A stretch of DNA of 64,000 bases from Marinibium conchae (GTDB taxonomy: Bacteria > Pseudomonadota > Gammaproteobacteria > Enterobacterales > Alteromonadaceae). The DNA is taken from NCBI RefSeq assembly GCF_015595035.1, contig NZ_JADNRN010000005.1:62001-126000 (forward strand). The letters run 5' to 3'. The notes under the pieces are model-generated. The model was not told where the DNA came from and ran no database searches. It was given only the letters and a program-made list of their open reading frames with translations. The position numbers were made by a program, and so were the translations under genes. Below, one piece after another: positions 55,689 through 64,000 of this stretch. Each line of letters begins with the position of its first letter. Within the stretch, counting starts at the first letter, position 1.

Positions 55689-58031
55689 CTAGGTCTTAAA
55701 GTGCAAGCTCACCACAACACCAGAACCATCAGCTAGGTTATTAATCTTAATACTCCCGCGATGAAATAGCACGATCATCTTTGCAATATATAAGCCGAGT
55801 CCCAAATGTACTTGCTCGCTAGTACTAGAGCCGGAAGCAGTATTGCGAACAGAAATCATAGAATCCAGCAACTCTTGTTGCATGTTCTCGGGAAGCAAAG
55901 GCCCCTTATTACTCACTTCTATACAGAAGTCTTTTGATATTCCGTCGCAACTAAACCGAATAGTATCACCTGCGTTACTAAATTCCGCGGCATTCGCGAC
56001 AATTTTATCTAACATTTGTGCAAATAGCTCGGGGGAGCCTACAAGTTCGGCTCGTTCTAACGACGATGCATAATCGAATTGATGCTCACTATAGGCAAGT
56101 CGATAGCCCTCAACACAGCCCCCGAGCACATCAAGCACATCAAAAGTCTCTTGTTCGCTACTCTGAATAGCTTGCTCTAAACGAGTGGCTTCACTCATGT
56201 TATTTAAGATTTTACTCAGCCTATTTATTCCTTGCTTGGCACGCTCTACATATACCAATGCGCCATCAGTTTTATCGGATGGGCTTATTTGATGGCTTGT
56301 ATCCTGAGCTGCTAACTTGGTAGCTTGAGATTCAAGTAACAAATTATCCAATGAAGAGTTTACAATCGCCACAGGTGTTCGCAATTCGTGAGAGAGCCGA
56401 GAAGCCATATTCTCTAGGTAAGCATTATATTGGCTTAGTCTTCCCAATACCGTACTGAAAGTTCGACTCAGATCGCCAATTTCGTCTTGTGTAGTTGATG
56501 CTTCTATTCCAGATATAATTTTTCCTGATTTATCAATAGCCTGCTCAGTGTCGTTACGTAACTTTCTAATCCTCGTTGATATGCGTGATGCCAGCAAAAA
56601 CAGTGCTAAGGTGCCTAATACAATAACCGCTAGAAAGAAGTGGAATTGCTTTTCCAAAGCATTATTGCGGAGAGTCCTGATACCATTTGTAGTCTGTTCT
56701 ACGACCACCGCTCCCATCACTTCACCTTCGATGAAAATAGGATGAGCAGCCGACAAAATCACTGCTTTACTGTCAGAACTCAAACGCCATAATGAGCTAG
56801 CTTCGCCCTGCAAGGCTTCATCCACCTCTTGACCTTGCAGTGCCGACGCTTTCTCAAGATCATCGACAAACTCTTCTGGCGGGCGCGTCAGAATTTGATA
56901 GTACAGAGGAATAAGCCATTCCTCTTCAATCACTTGCCACCACGCTCGTTTCTCTTCAGATGTATGTGTATTCGTATCGGCGGGAGCACTAACAGCAAGT
57001 TTTTGTGTTTCATCATATTCAGTTCTGAGGCGGTTTGGGGTGTTAACAGCCAGCACATTATCAACACGCGCTAAATCAAAACTTGCGGAGCTAGCTTGCA
57101 TGCCATCAGCATTTTGAATGTCTCCTGACTTCGCCAACACTCTTTTGTGCTTGTCAATAACCCAGACTCGCGCATTCGCATATTCTAGGCCTCGTAATAT
57201 ACTTTCAATTTCAGGCGATGGTATTAATAAAGTGCCAAGTTCGTCTTGCTGTTCAGGATTGGCTGTACCTATTGAGTATTTTATAAAACGCGACTGTTCG
57301 TCATCTACGTCTGAAATCGCAAAAGCAATTCGGTCCTGCATCATGCCTGCAGGAAAGCGAAGTTCGATGATGTAGCCTTCTTCACTTGGCTTCCAATACC
57401 CCTGAATTCGAGTATCGAGTTTCTCAGGTATTACTCTTTCAATGTTATTTTTTAACAAATAGGCATTAACCCAACCTTCTTGCATTGGCGCGACGATGTA
57501 GCGCTTGAACTCACCTTGAGGGTTCAACATCGATATTTGAAGGAAATCATTGCGATCGATACGCAAACTATTGCGACCTCGGAATACGAGATTGTCGTCG
57601 GTGACCTTAAACATGGCATAAACGTAGTCTTCATATTCACCAAGCAGATGCGTGAATTTCAAACTTGAAGCTGAATATGGTTGGCGCAATATCAGCAAAC
57701 TTTCTTGAGCATATTCGATGGTAGCAGTAAGGTAATCATCCCAATCATCGAGTTGACCATCTAGTTGTATCGGTGCCGTTACTTTATGAGCATACAAATC
57801 GCGCCCCGTCACGACGCTGCTTTGAAATGAAGATTGTGCATCGAACAGTTTCGGGCGCTCGTGCAACGTCGTGGCTACAGCCCTTGCTGTGCCCAACATA
57901 GTTTGTTCTTGCCCGATACGAAGATAGGCCTCGAGTTCCCATACGTATTGATAACCCAAATAAGGAATAGCAAACAGGAAGGACGAAAAAAACAATAGTT
58001 TTAAACGTAAGCCAATGCGCCAGTTTCTCAT
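55689..58031 (-). CDS. pdsS: PDS system sensor histidine kinase
   Basis: The 780-residue kinase has membrane helices at about 10-30 and 464-482. Between them lies a large periplasmic region whose first part (about 85-270, LDGQLDDWDDY) resembles CBM9-like sugar-binding domains. A HAMP region (about 483-535) and the H-box MASRLSHELRTPVAIV with His548 follow, then N, G1 and G2 boxes (LDKIVANAAEFS, LGLGLYIAKMI). It overlaps neither neighbour but is 2 bp from the regulator gene. The layout fits the kinase of proteobacterial dedicated sortase systems. Confidence 0.93.
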   Translation of the reverse strand: MRNWRIGLRLKLLFFSSFLFAIPYLGYQYVWELEAYLRIGQEQTMLGTARAVATTLHERPKLFDAQSSFQSSVVTGRDLYAHKVTAPIQLDGQLDDWDDYLTATIEYAQESLLILRQPYSASSLKFTHLLGEYEDYVYAMFKVTDDNLVFRGRNSLRIDRNDFLQISMLNPQGEFKRYIVAPMQEGWVNAYLLKNNIERVIPEKLDTRIQGYWKPSEEGYIIELRFPAGMMQDRIAFAISDVDDEQSRFIKYSIGTANPEQQDELGTLLIPSPEIESILRGLEYANARVWVIDKHKRVLAKSGDIQNADGMQASSASFDLARVDNVLAVNTPNRLRTEYDETQKLAVSAPADTNTHTSEEKRAWWQVIEEEWLIPLYYQILTRPPEEFVDDLEKASALQGQEVDEALQGEASSLWRLSSDSKAVILSAAHPIFIEGEVMGAVVVEQTTNGIRTLRNNALEKQFHFFLAVIVLGTLALFLLASRISTRIRKLRNDTEQAIDKSGKIISGIEASTTQDEIGDLSRTFSTVLGRLSQYNAYLENMASRLSHELRTPVAIVNSSLDNLLLESQATKLAAQDTSHQISPSDKTDGALVYVERAKQGINRLSKILNNMSEATRLEQAIQSSEQETFDVLDVLGGCVEGYRLAYSEHQFDYASSLERAELVGSPELFAQMLDKIVANAAEFSNAGDTIRFSCDGISKDFCIEVSNKGPLLPENMQQELLDSMISVRNTASGSSTSEQVHLGLGLYIAKMIVLFHRGSIKINNLADGSGVVVSLHFKT

Positions 58032-58033
58032 TT

Positions 58034-58723
58034 TTATGCCGCCTTCCAGCGGTAGCCCATACCGTAAACGGTTTCAATGCGGTCGAAATTAGAGTCGAGT
58101 TGCACAAACTTTTTACGCACTCTTTTAATGTGTGACGTAATAGTGGTGTCATCAACCACCATTTTGGATTCATCCATTAATTGTTGGCGACTTTTTACGT
58201 GCCCCGGATTTTTAGCAATTGCATGTAACATCCAAAACTCTGTTACGGTTAATTCGATAAGCTCTTCACGCCAAGCAACTGTCATACGCTTTACATCCAT
58301 ACTCAACTGCCCGTTTTTTATTAAATCGGAAGCTTCTTGTGGCGATTGCATCACTTCAGTTCGGCGAAAAAGGGCAGCAATTCTGGCGAGCAAATGGGGC
58401 AAACTGATATCTTTAGTCAGATAATCATCGGCACCCATCCGCAAACCGCAAATAGTGTCAAAATCGTTGTCTCTTGCAGTAAAGAATATAATTGGAAGAG
58501 TTTTTGAAAGGGCTCTGAGGCTTTGGCATACCGAAAACCCTCCATCAATTTCATTTTCTAAGCCAATGTCGATAATGGCGAGATCGGGAAGCGCGCGCTC
58601 AAAAGCATTCTCTGCCTCAATTCTATTAGAGTAAGTATCAACGTGATAGCCCTGACTACTCAAGGCCGAAACATAGTTCTCGCGCAGCGCCATGTCGTCT
58701 TCAACTAACGCAATTGTTTTCAT
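58034..58723 (-). CDS. pdsR: PDS system response regulator (OmpR type)
   Basis: The 229-residue regulator has a receiver domain (acidic pair EDD at 8-10, phosphoacceptor Asp52 in IIDIGLE, Thr in FFTARDND, Lys in YLTKDISLP). A C-terminal OmpR-type winged helix (about 130-227) follows, with NPGHVKSRQQLMDES and the wing near YGMGYRWKA. It is cotranscribed with the kinase and divergent from the surface-protein operon, whose promoter lies in the 254-bp gap. The cognate operator is not known. Confidence 0.93.
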   Translation of the reverse strand: MKTIALVEDDMALRENYVSALSSQGYHVDTYSNRIEAENAFERALPDLAIIDIGLENEIDGGFSVCQSLRALSKTLPIIFFTARDNDFDTICGLRMGADDYLTKDISLPHLLARIAALFRRTEVMQSPQEASDLIKNGQLSMDVKRMTVAWREELIELTVTEFWMLHAIAKNPGHVKSRQQLMDESKMVVDDTTITSHIKRVRKKFVQLDSNFDRIETVYGMGYRWKAA

Positions 58724-58899
58724 TATTCCCTCAACAAACTTTGTACTCTTTTTTAATTAGCTCTCACTATATACAAAAAAGCGCGTGGTGAAAGCGTATA
58801 GGCCTAATTTCCATAATTTCGCCACAATTCATCTCAACATTGCCATTTTATCTCCCCGTTAACGCCATAAAGCTTGTGTTTAATAGCATCGTAGCTTTT

Positions 58900-58950
58900 G
58901 AACAGTGGTGATGCGAAGTACAGAGATTCCTCCATCCCACTGTTCCTTTT
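58900..58950 (+). promoter_or_regulatory. hairpin with T-run in the leader of the PDS surface operon
   Basis: GAACAGTGG-t-GATG (58900-58913) pairs with CATC-CCACTGTTC (58933-58945), 13 bp with a single bulge and a 19-nt loop, followed by CTTTTT to 58950. It is 27 bp before the pdsO start. The form is that of an intrinsic terminator placed in a 5' leader, so attenuation is possible; the inverted repeat could also bind the regulator as DNA. Confidence 0.6.
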
Positions 58951-58977
58951 TAAACACAACACTCTTTGGAGAGAATG

Positions 58978-59745
58978 ATGAAAACAACAACTAAGCCTGC
59001 ATTTAATAAAATCACAAGCGTAATCGCGTTCACTTGTTTAATGAGCGCATCAGCCTTTGCATCCGCCAATCAAAGTATTGATGAGAAGGAATTAAAGAAA
59101 CAAGAAAATACCAATAATGCCGTAGGTTTTGGTACTGGCGTCGTGTTTGGCGCGGCTGTTGCAGGGCCGGTGGGCGCAGCTGTAGCAGGGCTATTTGGTT
59201 TATTTATTGCTGACGACATAAACGATGAAAATCGTCTGGAACTGACGAAAACTGAATTAAATAGCACTTCCGAAGAGCTTGTTGCTTTGCAAAAAGACTA
59301 TGAAAGCTCAATGTCGAAGGCGAACGAGCAAATTGCCGCGATGGACAGCGCGATGACCAAGGCCATTCAACAAGTAAGCCCGCATTTAGAGACTAATATT
59401 CAGTTCAAAACTGCGTCTTACCTCATTGAAGACCACTACAAAACGCAACTAGATGGTTTGGCTTCAGAATTGAGAAAAAATCCGGGGCTCAAAATTGAAC
59501 TATCAGGCTTTGCAGACCAACGTGGGGAGTCAGCATACAACCAAGTGCTATCTGAGCAGCGCACAAAGGCTGTTAAAGACTATTTGCTAAGTCAATTTGT
59601 GAATGACAATCAGATTATCGCTCAAGCCTTTGGCGAGTCAAATTTGGCAAGCTCAAACAGTAGCTTCGAAGAGGACTTTTTTGACCGTCGCGTGCATGTA
59701 AAAGTGAGTAGCGAAATAGCAGAAATGACAGCAGCCAATCAATAG
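58978..59745 (+). CDS. pdsO: sortase-associated OmpA-like protein PdsO
   Basis: The 255-residue protein has a signal peptide (about 1-30). A glycine-rich hydrophobic hairpin (GFGTGVVFGAAVAGPVGAAV, about 50-69) and a coiled-coil segment (about 85-125) follow. A C-terminal OmpA/MotB peptidoglycan-binding domain (about 135-248) ends the protein, with LSGFADQRGESAYNQVLSEQR. In-frame starts exist at 58966 (TTG) and 58975, but 58978 has the best distance to GGAG (58968-58971). It heads the pdsO-target-sortase operon. Confidence 0.92.
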   Translation: MKTTTKPAFNKITSVIAFTCLMSASAFASANQSIDEKELKKQENTNNAVGFGTGVVFGAAVAGPVGAAVAGLFGLFIADDINDENRLELTKTELNSTSEELVALQKDYESSMSKANEQIAAMDSAMTKAIQQVSPHLETNIQFKTASYLIEDHYKTQLDGLASELRKNPGLKIELSGFADQRGESAYNQVLSEQRTKAVKDYLLSQFVNDNQIIAQAFGESNLASSNSSFEEDFFDRRVHVKVSSEIAEMTAANQ

Positions 59746-59814
59746 GCTGCTACACCCTTTTACTCACCAATAGTAGATGCTCACTCCTAATAACTTTAAA
59801 GGTAGAAAACTAAT

Positions 59815-62193
59815 ATGGCCATCCTACAACGCTCGCTCATTGTCGTTACCGGACTCTGTGTCTTTGGGCTCATTCATGCAGCAGCCCCAAACATGTTCAC
59901 ACCTGCTTATACAAGCCTGTTTGACAATCAGCGACAATATCCAAGCAGCGCTGAAAGTGAATCTTCTATTAAAAATGAAGTGAAAACGCAATTTAGTTTG
60001 CTGACGAAAACGGGCACTGTAAACGAGATAAACGTTCAAGAAACCAACATATTTTATACCGATCCACTTGCCAACTTAAGTTCATCAGGACTGTTTATTA
60101 GGGCAGTTGACGAACAAGGAAAGCCAGCTTTCAAGAATAGCAGCGAGTTAAGTACCGAAGTTGACATTAATGTCACTGGCATGATCGCACGAACACGCGT
60201 TAGCCAAACTTTCAAAAATAACAGCGATACATGGCAAGACGGTGTTTACGCTTTTCCACTGCCCGAAAATGCCGCCGTCGACCACCTGTTATTGAAAGTC
60301 GGTAACCGCATTATTGAAGGCCAGATTAAGCAAAAACAAGAAGCAAAAAAAATATTTGAAAAAGCCAAGCAAGAGGGTAAGAAAGCCAGTTTAGTTGTTC
60401 AACATCGTCCAAATATTTTCACGAATGAAGTCGCCAACATTGGGCCAGGTGAAGAAATAGAAGTTAGCATAGAGTACCAACAAACATTAAGATTTGCAGA
60501 TGGCGAGTACTCACTTCGATATCCACTTGATATAAAAGAGCGCTATCAGCCACAGAGTAGCAACGAGGATAGTGTTGAAAAATCAAACTTTCGCAGAAAA
60601 GCCTTAACACTGAGAGTTAACCTAGCGTCGGGAACTCACCTAAACAATATTACAAGTGAAAATCACCCTATTGTTACCCATTCGTCAGCAAATCAGATAG
60701 GTAGCGGTGCTAGTCAGTACGAAATCAGCTTAGCCGATGAGTACGTACTACAAAAGGATTTTGTCCTCAGATGGCAACCTGAATTGGGAAGTCAACCGCA
60801 AACCAGTCATTTCTCGCAATGGGTGAATGGCGAAGAGTATGGCTTAGTCATGATTTACCCGCCACTTCCAGACGAAAACTTGGATCAGGATAGAGAAATT
60901 ACCTTCATCTTGGATACCTCAGGCTCAATGGCTGGTGACGCAATCAAACAGGCAAAGCAAGCACTTGCTTTTGCAGTGGACGATTTAGCCGCATCCGACA
61001 AATTCAATATTATTCAATTCAATAGTCATGCAGAGCAGTTGTGGAGAACAGCCAAGTTCGCCGACTCAACTAATAAAGCCGATGCCTTCGATTTCATTGC
61101 TAGCTTAACAGCCAACGGTGGCACAGAGATGCATTCTGCGCTTTCAGTCGCCTTCGATAGCGCAGACAAAGCGAAAGCAGAAAACGAAGACGATCGCTTC
61201 TTCAAACAAATTTTGTTCATCACCGACGGCAGTGTGTCGAATGAACATTCATTGATGCAATTAATAAGTACCAGACTTGGCTCGCAGAGACTTTTTACCA
61301 TTGGTATTGGTGCTGCACCCAATACTTACTTTATGACCGAGGCCGCTAAGATGGGCAAAGGTAGCTTTACCTTCATTGCCGACACCAGCCAAGTCAATGA
61401 AAAAATGCAAACGCTCTTAGAGAAAATAAAAGCACCTGCGCTTACAAATATTCAATTTAACCTCAAAGCACTTGGGCCAAATGAGAGTATAGAGATGTAC
61501 CCCGATACTATTGGCGATTTATATCACGAAGAACCTATGGTATTGAGCTATAAAAAAAACGCTTCAGCTACCGCTTCTAATCAACATGCTCACGAAAATA
61601 CTGATGATTTCGCAGATATAAATGCCCCACTATTAGTCGGAAGGTATAACAATAACCCATGGCAGTTTAGCTTAACTCAAGAGTTGAGCGGAAAAAGCAT
61701 CAAGCAATATCAACAGAATAAGCCTGATAATAGCGCCTTAAATTCAGAAACAACCTTGGGGACAATCGCTACGCGTGCACAAGGCATCAACGTGCTGTGG
61801 GCAAGGGAAAAGATAGCGCAGTTAAGTCGTGATAAACGCAAGTTAGAAGTGCAACCTGTTGAAAGCAAAGAGCAGATCGACAGCTTAGTAACAGAAATCA
61901 CACAAACAGCACTGGCGCATCATATCGTAAGCCAATACACCAGCTTAGTTGCCGTAGACACAGAGCAAACTGCACCTGAGAAAAATATACAAAATCAACA
62001 ATCGCAAGAGGCAATGCTGGCAGAAGCTGAACTCAAGAGAGCACAATTGGCAATTGCTCAAGCCCACGGATTAAGTCAACAAGGTTTACTTCCACAAACT
62101 GCCACGCGAGCACAACTTAACATGTTGATTGCCCTTCTCTTATTGACGATGGCTGTATTGATGCTTTGGAGGAGAAAGCACGATGAAATCTAA
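59815..62193 (+). CDS. marine proteobacterial sortase target protein (VIT/vWA, LPQTA signal)
   Basis: The 792-residue secreted protein has a signal peptide (about 1-23). A VIT (inter-alpha-trypsin-inhibitor-type) domain at about 105-230 follows, with AYRFPLPENAAVDHLL-like sequence. A von Willebrand A domain at about 358-530 has the MIDAS motif DTSGSM. The C-terminus has a sorting signal: LPQTA at 759-763, then a 20-residue hydrophobic helix and RRKHDEI. Sortase should cleave within LPQTA. The tail overlaps the sortase gene by 11 bp, so enzyme and single substrate are made together. Confidence 0.94.
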   Translation: MAILQRSLIVVTGLCVFGLIHAAAPNMFTPAYTSLFDNQRQYPSSAESESSIKNEVKTQFSLLTKTGTVNEINVQETNIFYTDPLANLSSSGLFIRAVDEQGKPAFKNSSELSTEVDINVTGMIARTRVSQTFKNNSDTWQDGVYAFPLPENAAVDHLLLKVGNRIIEGQIKQKQEAKKIFEKAKQEGKKASLVVQHRPNIFTNEVANIGPGEEIEVSIEYQQTLRFADGEYSLRYPLDIKERYQPQSSNEDSVEKSNFRRKALTLRVNLASGTHLNNITSENHPIVTHSSANQIGSGASQYEISLADEYVLQKDFVLRWQPELGSQPQTSHFSQWVNGEEYGLVMIYPPLPDENLDQDREITFILDTSGSMAGDAIKQAKQALAFAVDDLAASDKFNIIQFNSHAEQLWRTAKFADSTNKADAFDFIASLTANGGTEMHSALSVAFDSADKAKAENEDDRFFKQILFITDGSVSNEHSLMQLISTRLGSQRLFTIGIGAAPNTYFMTEAAKMGKGSFTFIADTSQVNEKMQTLLEKIKAPALTNIQFNLKALGPNESIEMYPDTIGDLYHEEPMVLSYKKNASATASNQHAHENTDDFADINAPLLVGRYNNNPWQFSLTQELSGKSIKQYQQNKPDNSALNSETTLGTIATRAQGINVLWAREKIAQLSRDKRKLEVQPVESKEQIDSLVTEITQTALAHHIVSQYTSLVAVDTEQTAPEKNIQNQQSQEAMLAEAELKRAQLAIAQAHGLSQQGLLPQTATRAQLNMLIALLLLTMAVLMLWRRKHDEI

Positions 62194-62833
62194 AACAGAA
62201 GTGGCTGTGAATAGCAATGATAGTAAGCGTCGAAACAACAAGGTCTTTACAATAATGCACCATACAATCAGTGTTGAAACTATCTTTATCTATGCCATTT
62301 TTGTCTTTGCATTAGTGTTATTAGGCGACAGCTTTTACATTAAAACCAAGGCGCAATACGCGCAATACTTAATTGGGAATTCCTGGCAATACTATGCCAA
62401 TACGGGTGAAATTCAAAAACCGTGGCCGTGGGCTGACACTTTCCCGATAGCCGAGTTGTCGATACAAGACACGTCGCACTTCATACTTTCAGGGGCTAGC
62501 GGCAGAAACCTCGCCTTTGGGCCTGCTCATTTGGCCAACACAGCAAGCTTGGGCAGTGAGGGCAATGCAGCCATCGCGGGTCATCGTGATACGCATTTTG
62601 AACAGTTAAAAACATCGAAGCTTGGCGACTTAATCTATCTGACCAGCAGACAAGAAGACAAGCTTGTAAAACAAGTATTCCGTGTTAGCGACATTAAAAT
62701 AGTTGATGAAAAAAACATTGATGTGCTTCAAGAAACGTCAACGAGTACCCTAACACTCATTACTTGTTACCCATTCGACAGTATCGACCCAAACCCAAGC
62801 CAACGCTATATCGTAAAGGCTGAGCTGATATAA
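62183..62833 (+). CDS. class GN (Gram-negative) sortase
   Basis: The 216-residue transpeptidase has one N-terminal membrane helix (about 33-52) and a sortase beta-barrel. The active-site residues are His134 (IAGHRDTHF), Cys195 (TLITCYPFD) and Arg208 (SQRYIV). The class GN family acts on a dedicated adjacent target instead of many surface proteins. The gene overlaps its target gene by 11 bp, and an RNA-specific hairpin follows 41 bp after the stop. Confidence 0.94.
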   Translation: MKSKTEVAVNSNDSKRRNNKVFTIMHHTISVETIFIYAIFVFALVLLGDSFYIKTKAQYAQYLIGNSWQYYANTGEIQKPWPWADTFPIAELSIQDTSHFILSGASGRNLAFGPAHLANTASLGSEGNAAIAGHRDTHFEQLKTSKLGDLIYLTSRQEDKLVKQVFRVSDIKIVDEKNIDVLQETSTSTLTLITCYPFDSIDPNPSQRYIVKAELI

Positions 62834-62874
62834 AAACCTTAAGCGAACACTAATGCTTGTTATTCAAAGCCAAA

Positions 62875-62915
62875 AGAGTCTAGGCATGCCACGAAAGTTG
62901 GTATGTCTAGGCTTT
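62875..62915 (+). terminator. terminator of the PDS surface operon, G-U paired
   Basis: GTCTAGGCATGCC (62878-62890) and GGTATGTCTAGGC (62900-62912) pair over 13 bp only if G-U pairs are allowed, extending to about 16 bp with AGA/TTT. TTT follows. The pairing works in plus-strand RNA; minus-strand RNA would have A-C mismatches. It overlaps the last codons of convergent dsbC. Confidence 0.65.
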
Positions 62916-63743
62916 AACCGCGTCTTCAATGGTCTTTAATAAAGTTTGAGCCGGCTGATAACCATTCACTATTGAACCGTCAGGAAGAACGATGTTGGGT
63001 GTACCATTAACGCCAATGGCCTGGCCGAAATTGTATTGCTCGGCTACTTCATTTTCGCAAGCCGCTCTGGCTACTCTCTGACCCGCTTTTGCATCATCCA
63101 TTGCTTTATTGGGATCAGCCGAGCACCAAATTGAAACCGTATCATTGTATACGCGTGAATTGATACCGGCCCTCGGGAACGCTAAGTAGCGAACAGTAAT
63201 GCCCAGGCTATTCAAAATGTCCATCTCGTTGTGCAATTTACGACAAAAACCACAGGTAGCATCAGTGAATACGGTGACGGCATATTTTTCTTTTTCGGCT
63301 TTATATTCAATTACCGACTGCGTAAAGGTTTTTAGTCCGTCAAGGCGATAACGCTTTAGCGCCTCACCGGTTTCATCAACGATCTGGTTGCCGACTTTGT
63401 AGATGCGAGCAGTGAGAAAGTACTCTCCATCTTCACTCCCATAAAACAAACCCGTTGTCGCATTAATTTGCAGTAAGCCGGGCACTGGTGCATCTGCAAT
63501 CGACAATATTTTTATATTCAAGCGTTCTTCAAAGCGAGACAGCAAGGCCGAATAGTCTTGATCACTGCTCGATTCTACCTTTTCAAGATTTTGAGGAAGT
63601 GGCTCTGCATTGGCAACACTCACCCAAAATAGACTTAGCAGTAAAAGCAGAACCGAAAGAGCCTTAATAATAGACTTTTCAATGATAGTGGATTGAAAAC
63701 TCAAACTCGAAGATTTACTGTGAGCATTTGTAGAACGTGTCAT
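62907..63743 (-). CDS. dsbC: periplasmic thiol:disulfide interchange protein DsbC
   Basis: The 278-residue disulfide isomerase has a long n-region and membrane-spanning signal (about 25-46, cleavage near VANAEP). An N-terminal dimerisation domain and a thioredoxin domain with active site CGFC (in DATCGFCRKLHNEM) follow; E. coli has CGYC. The cis-proline loop is in VNGTPNIVLPDG. An extra Cys pair, as in DsbC proteins, is present (WCSADP and AACENE). It is downstream of xerD, as in other gammaproteobacteria. Confidence 0.95.
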   Translation of the reverse strand: MTRSTNAHSKSSSLSFQSTIIEKSIIKALSVLLLLLSLFWVSVANAEPLPQNLEKVESSSDQDYSALLSRFEERLNIKILSIADAPVPGLLQINATTGLFYGSEDGEYFLTARIYKVGNQIVDETGEALKRYRLDGLKTFTQSVIEYKAEKEKYAVTVFTDATCGFCRKLHNEMDILNSLGITVRYLAFPRAGINSRVYNDTVSIWCSADPNKAMDDAKAGQRVARAACENEVAEQYNFGQAIGVNGTPNIVLPDGSIVNGYQPAQTLLKTIEDAVKA

Positions 63744-63839
63744 GGGGCTAGTTATCCTTATTGTCTCAATTGTGCATATATACTAGTACTATACGAGCAA
63801 CAGACCGTAAAAGTCGCAAGAAAATTCTGTGCATCGACA

Positions 63840-64000
63840 TTAGCCTCTAGGATGATGGTTTTTAACTAAAGACTGAAGTCTCTCCGTCGCAACATGGGTA
63901 TAGATTTGTGTTGTTGATAGATCGCTATGGCCTAATAACATTTGCACAACGCGTAAATCAGCCCCATGGTTTAACAAATGCGTAGCAAAGGCGTGCCTAA
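63840..64000 (-). CDS. xerD: tyrosine recombinase XerD, C-terminal end only
   Basis: The last 53 codons are visible and the rest lies beyond the window. The translation [20 protein letters not shown], then [20 protein letters not shown], contains the conserved Arg, the two His residues of the active site and the nucleophilic Tyr (QIYTHV). XerD with XerC resolves chromosome dimers at dif. XerC is possible from so short a part, but the neighbour dsbC and the C-terminal sequence favour XerD. Confidence 0.9.
   Translation of the reverse strand, partial: RHAFATHLLNHGADLRVVQMLLGHSDLSTTQIYTHVATERLQSLVKNHHPRG

Overview
This 64 kb window is chromosomal DNA from a marine gammaproteobacterium, most likely of the order Alteromonadales. 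No rRNA gene is present, so the placement is inferred from gene content: a complete Na+-translocating NADH:quinone reductase (nqrABCDEF) with apbE and nqrM; the conserved neighbourhoods rsmI-lpoA-yraN-diaA-dolP, sspB-sspA-petCBA-rpsI-rplM, mazG-relA-rlmD-acpS-pdxJ-recO-recJ and dsbC-xerD; a TRAP transporter; and a proteobacterial dedicated sortase (PDS) system. Base composition looks even, and I see no insertion sequence, prophage, CRISPR array, tRNA or rRNA.

Layout. 1-2 kb: truncated dinB behind a near-perfect LexA box, and an orphan periplasmic solute-binding-like protein. 1.7-9 kb: nqrM, apbE and the nqr operon, all on the minus strand. 9.5-15.2 kb: fabV, a dctQMP TRAP operon and a divergent Tat-exported oxidoreductase. 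15.3-17.7 kb: proBA. 18.2-22.4 kb: marR with a small membrane protein, maoP, a small charged ORF, hdfR, and a GNAT-nitrilase fusion. 22.6-31 kb: fklB, ppc, mdh, argR, a GGDEF-EAL protein and rsmI. 31-36.5 kb: lpoA to dolP, a small double-glycine-leader peptide gene, sspB and sspA. 36.6-40.4 kb: cytochrome bc1 and ribosomal proteins S9/L13. 40.7-48.8 kb: a long co-directional housekeeping cluster from recJ to mazG. 48.9-50.9 kb: two uncharacterised genes and a DapA-family lyase. 50.9-62.8 kb: a giant PAS/coiled-coil protein and the PDS system. 62.9-64 kb: dsbC and the truncated end of xerD.

How the genes work together. Nqr pumps Na+ while oxidising NADH; ApbE attaches FMN to NqrB and NqrC, and NqrM is needed for Fe-S maturation. 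The bc1 complex carries electrons onward. PpC and Mdh lie convergently as anaplerotic/TCA neighbours, with argR divergent from mdh. In the PDS locus a response regulator and sensor kinase lie divergently from an OmpA-like protein, a VIT/vWA surface protein ending in an LPQTA sorting signal, and its class GN sortase. Downstream of the kinase on the same strand lies a roughly 1530-residue protein with tandem PAS-like domains, about 700 residues of coiled coil and an HPt-like tail with no histidine. I suggest it is an accessory of the PDS system.

Most notable points: the orphan double-glycine peptide precursor at 35.0 kb, the PAS/coiled-coil partner of PDS, a possible attenuator hairpin in front of the PDS surface operon, the overlapping terminator/promoter/LysR box at hdfR, and an in-frame 15-bp minisatellite in lpoA. 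All assignments come from reading the sequence; no database search was run.
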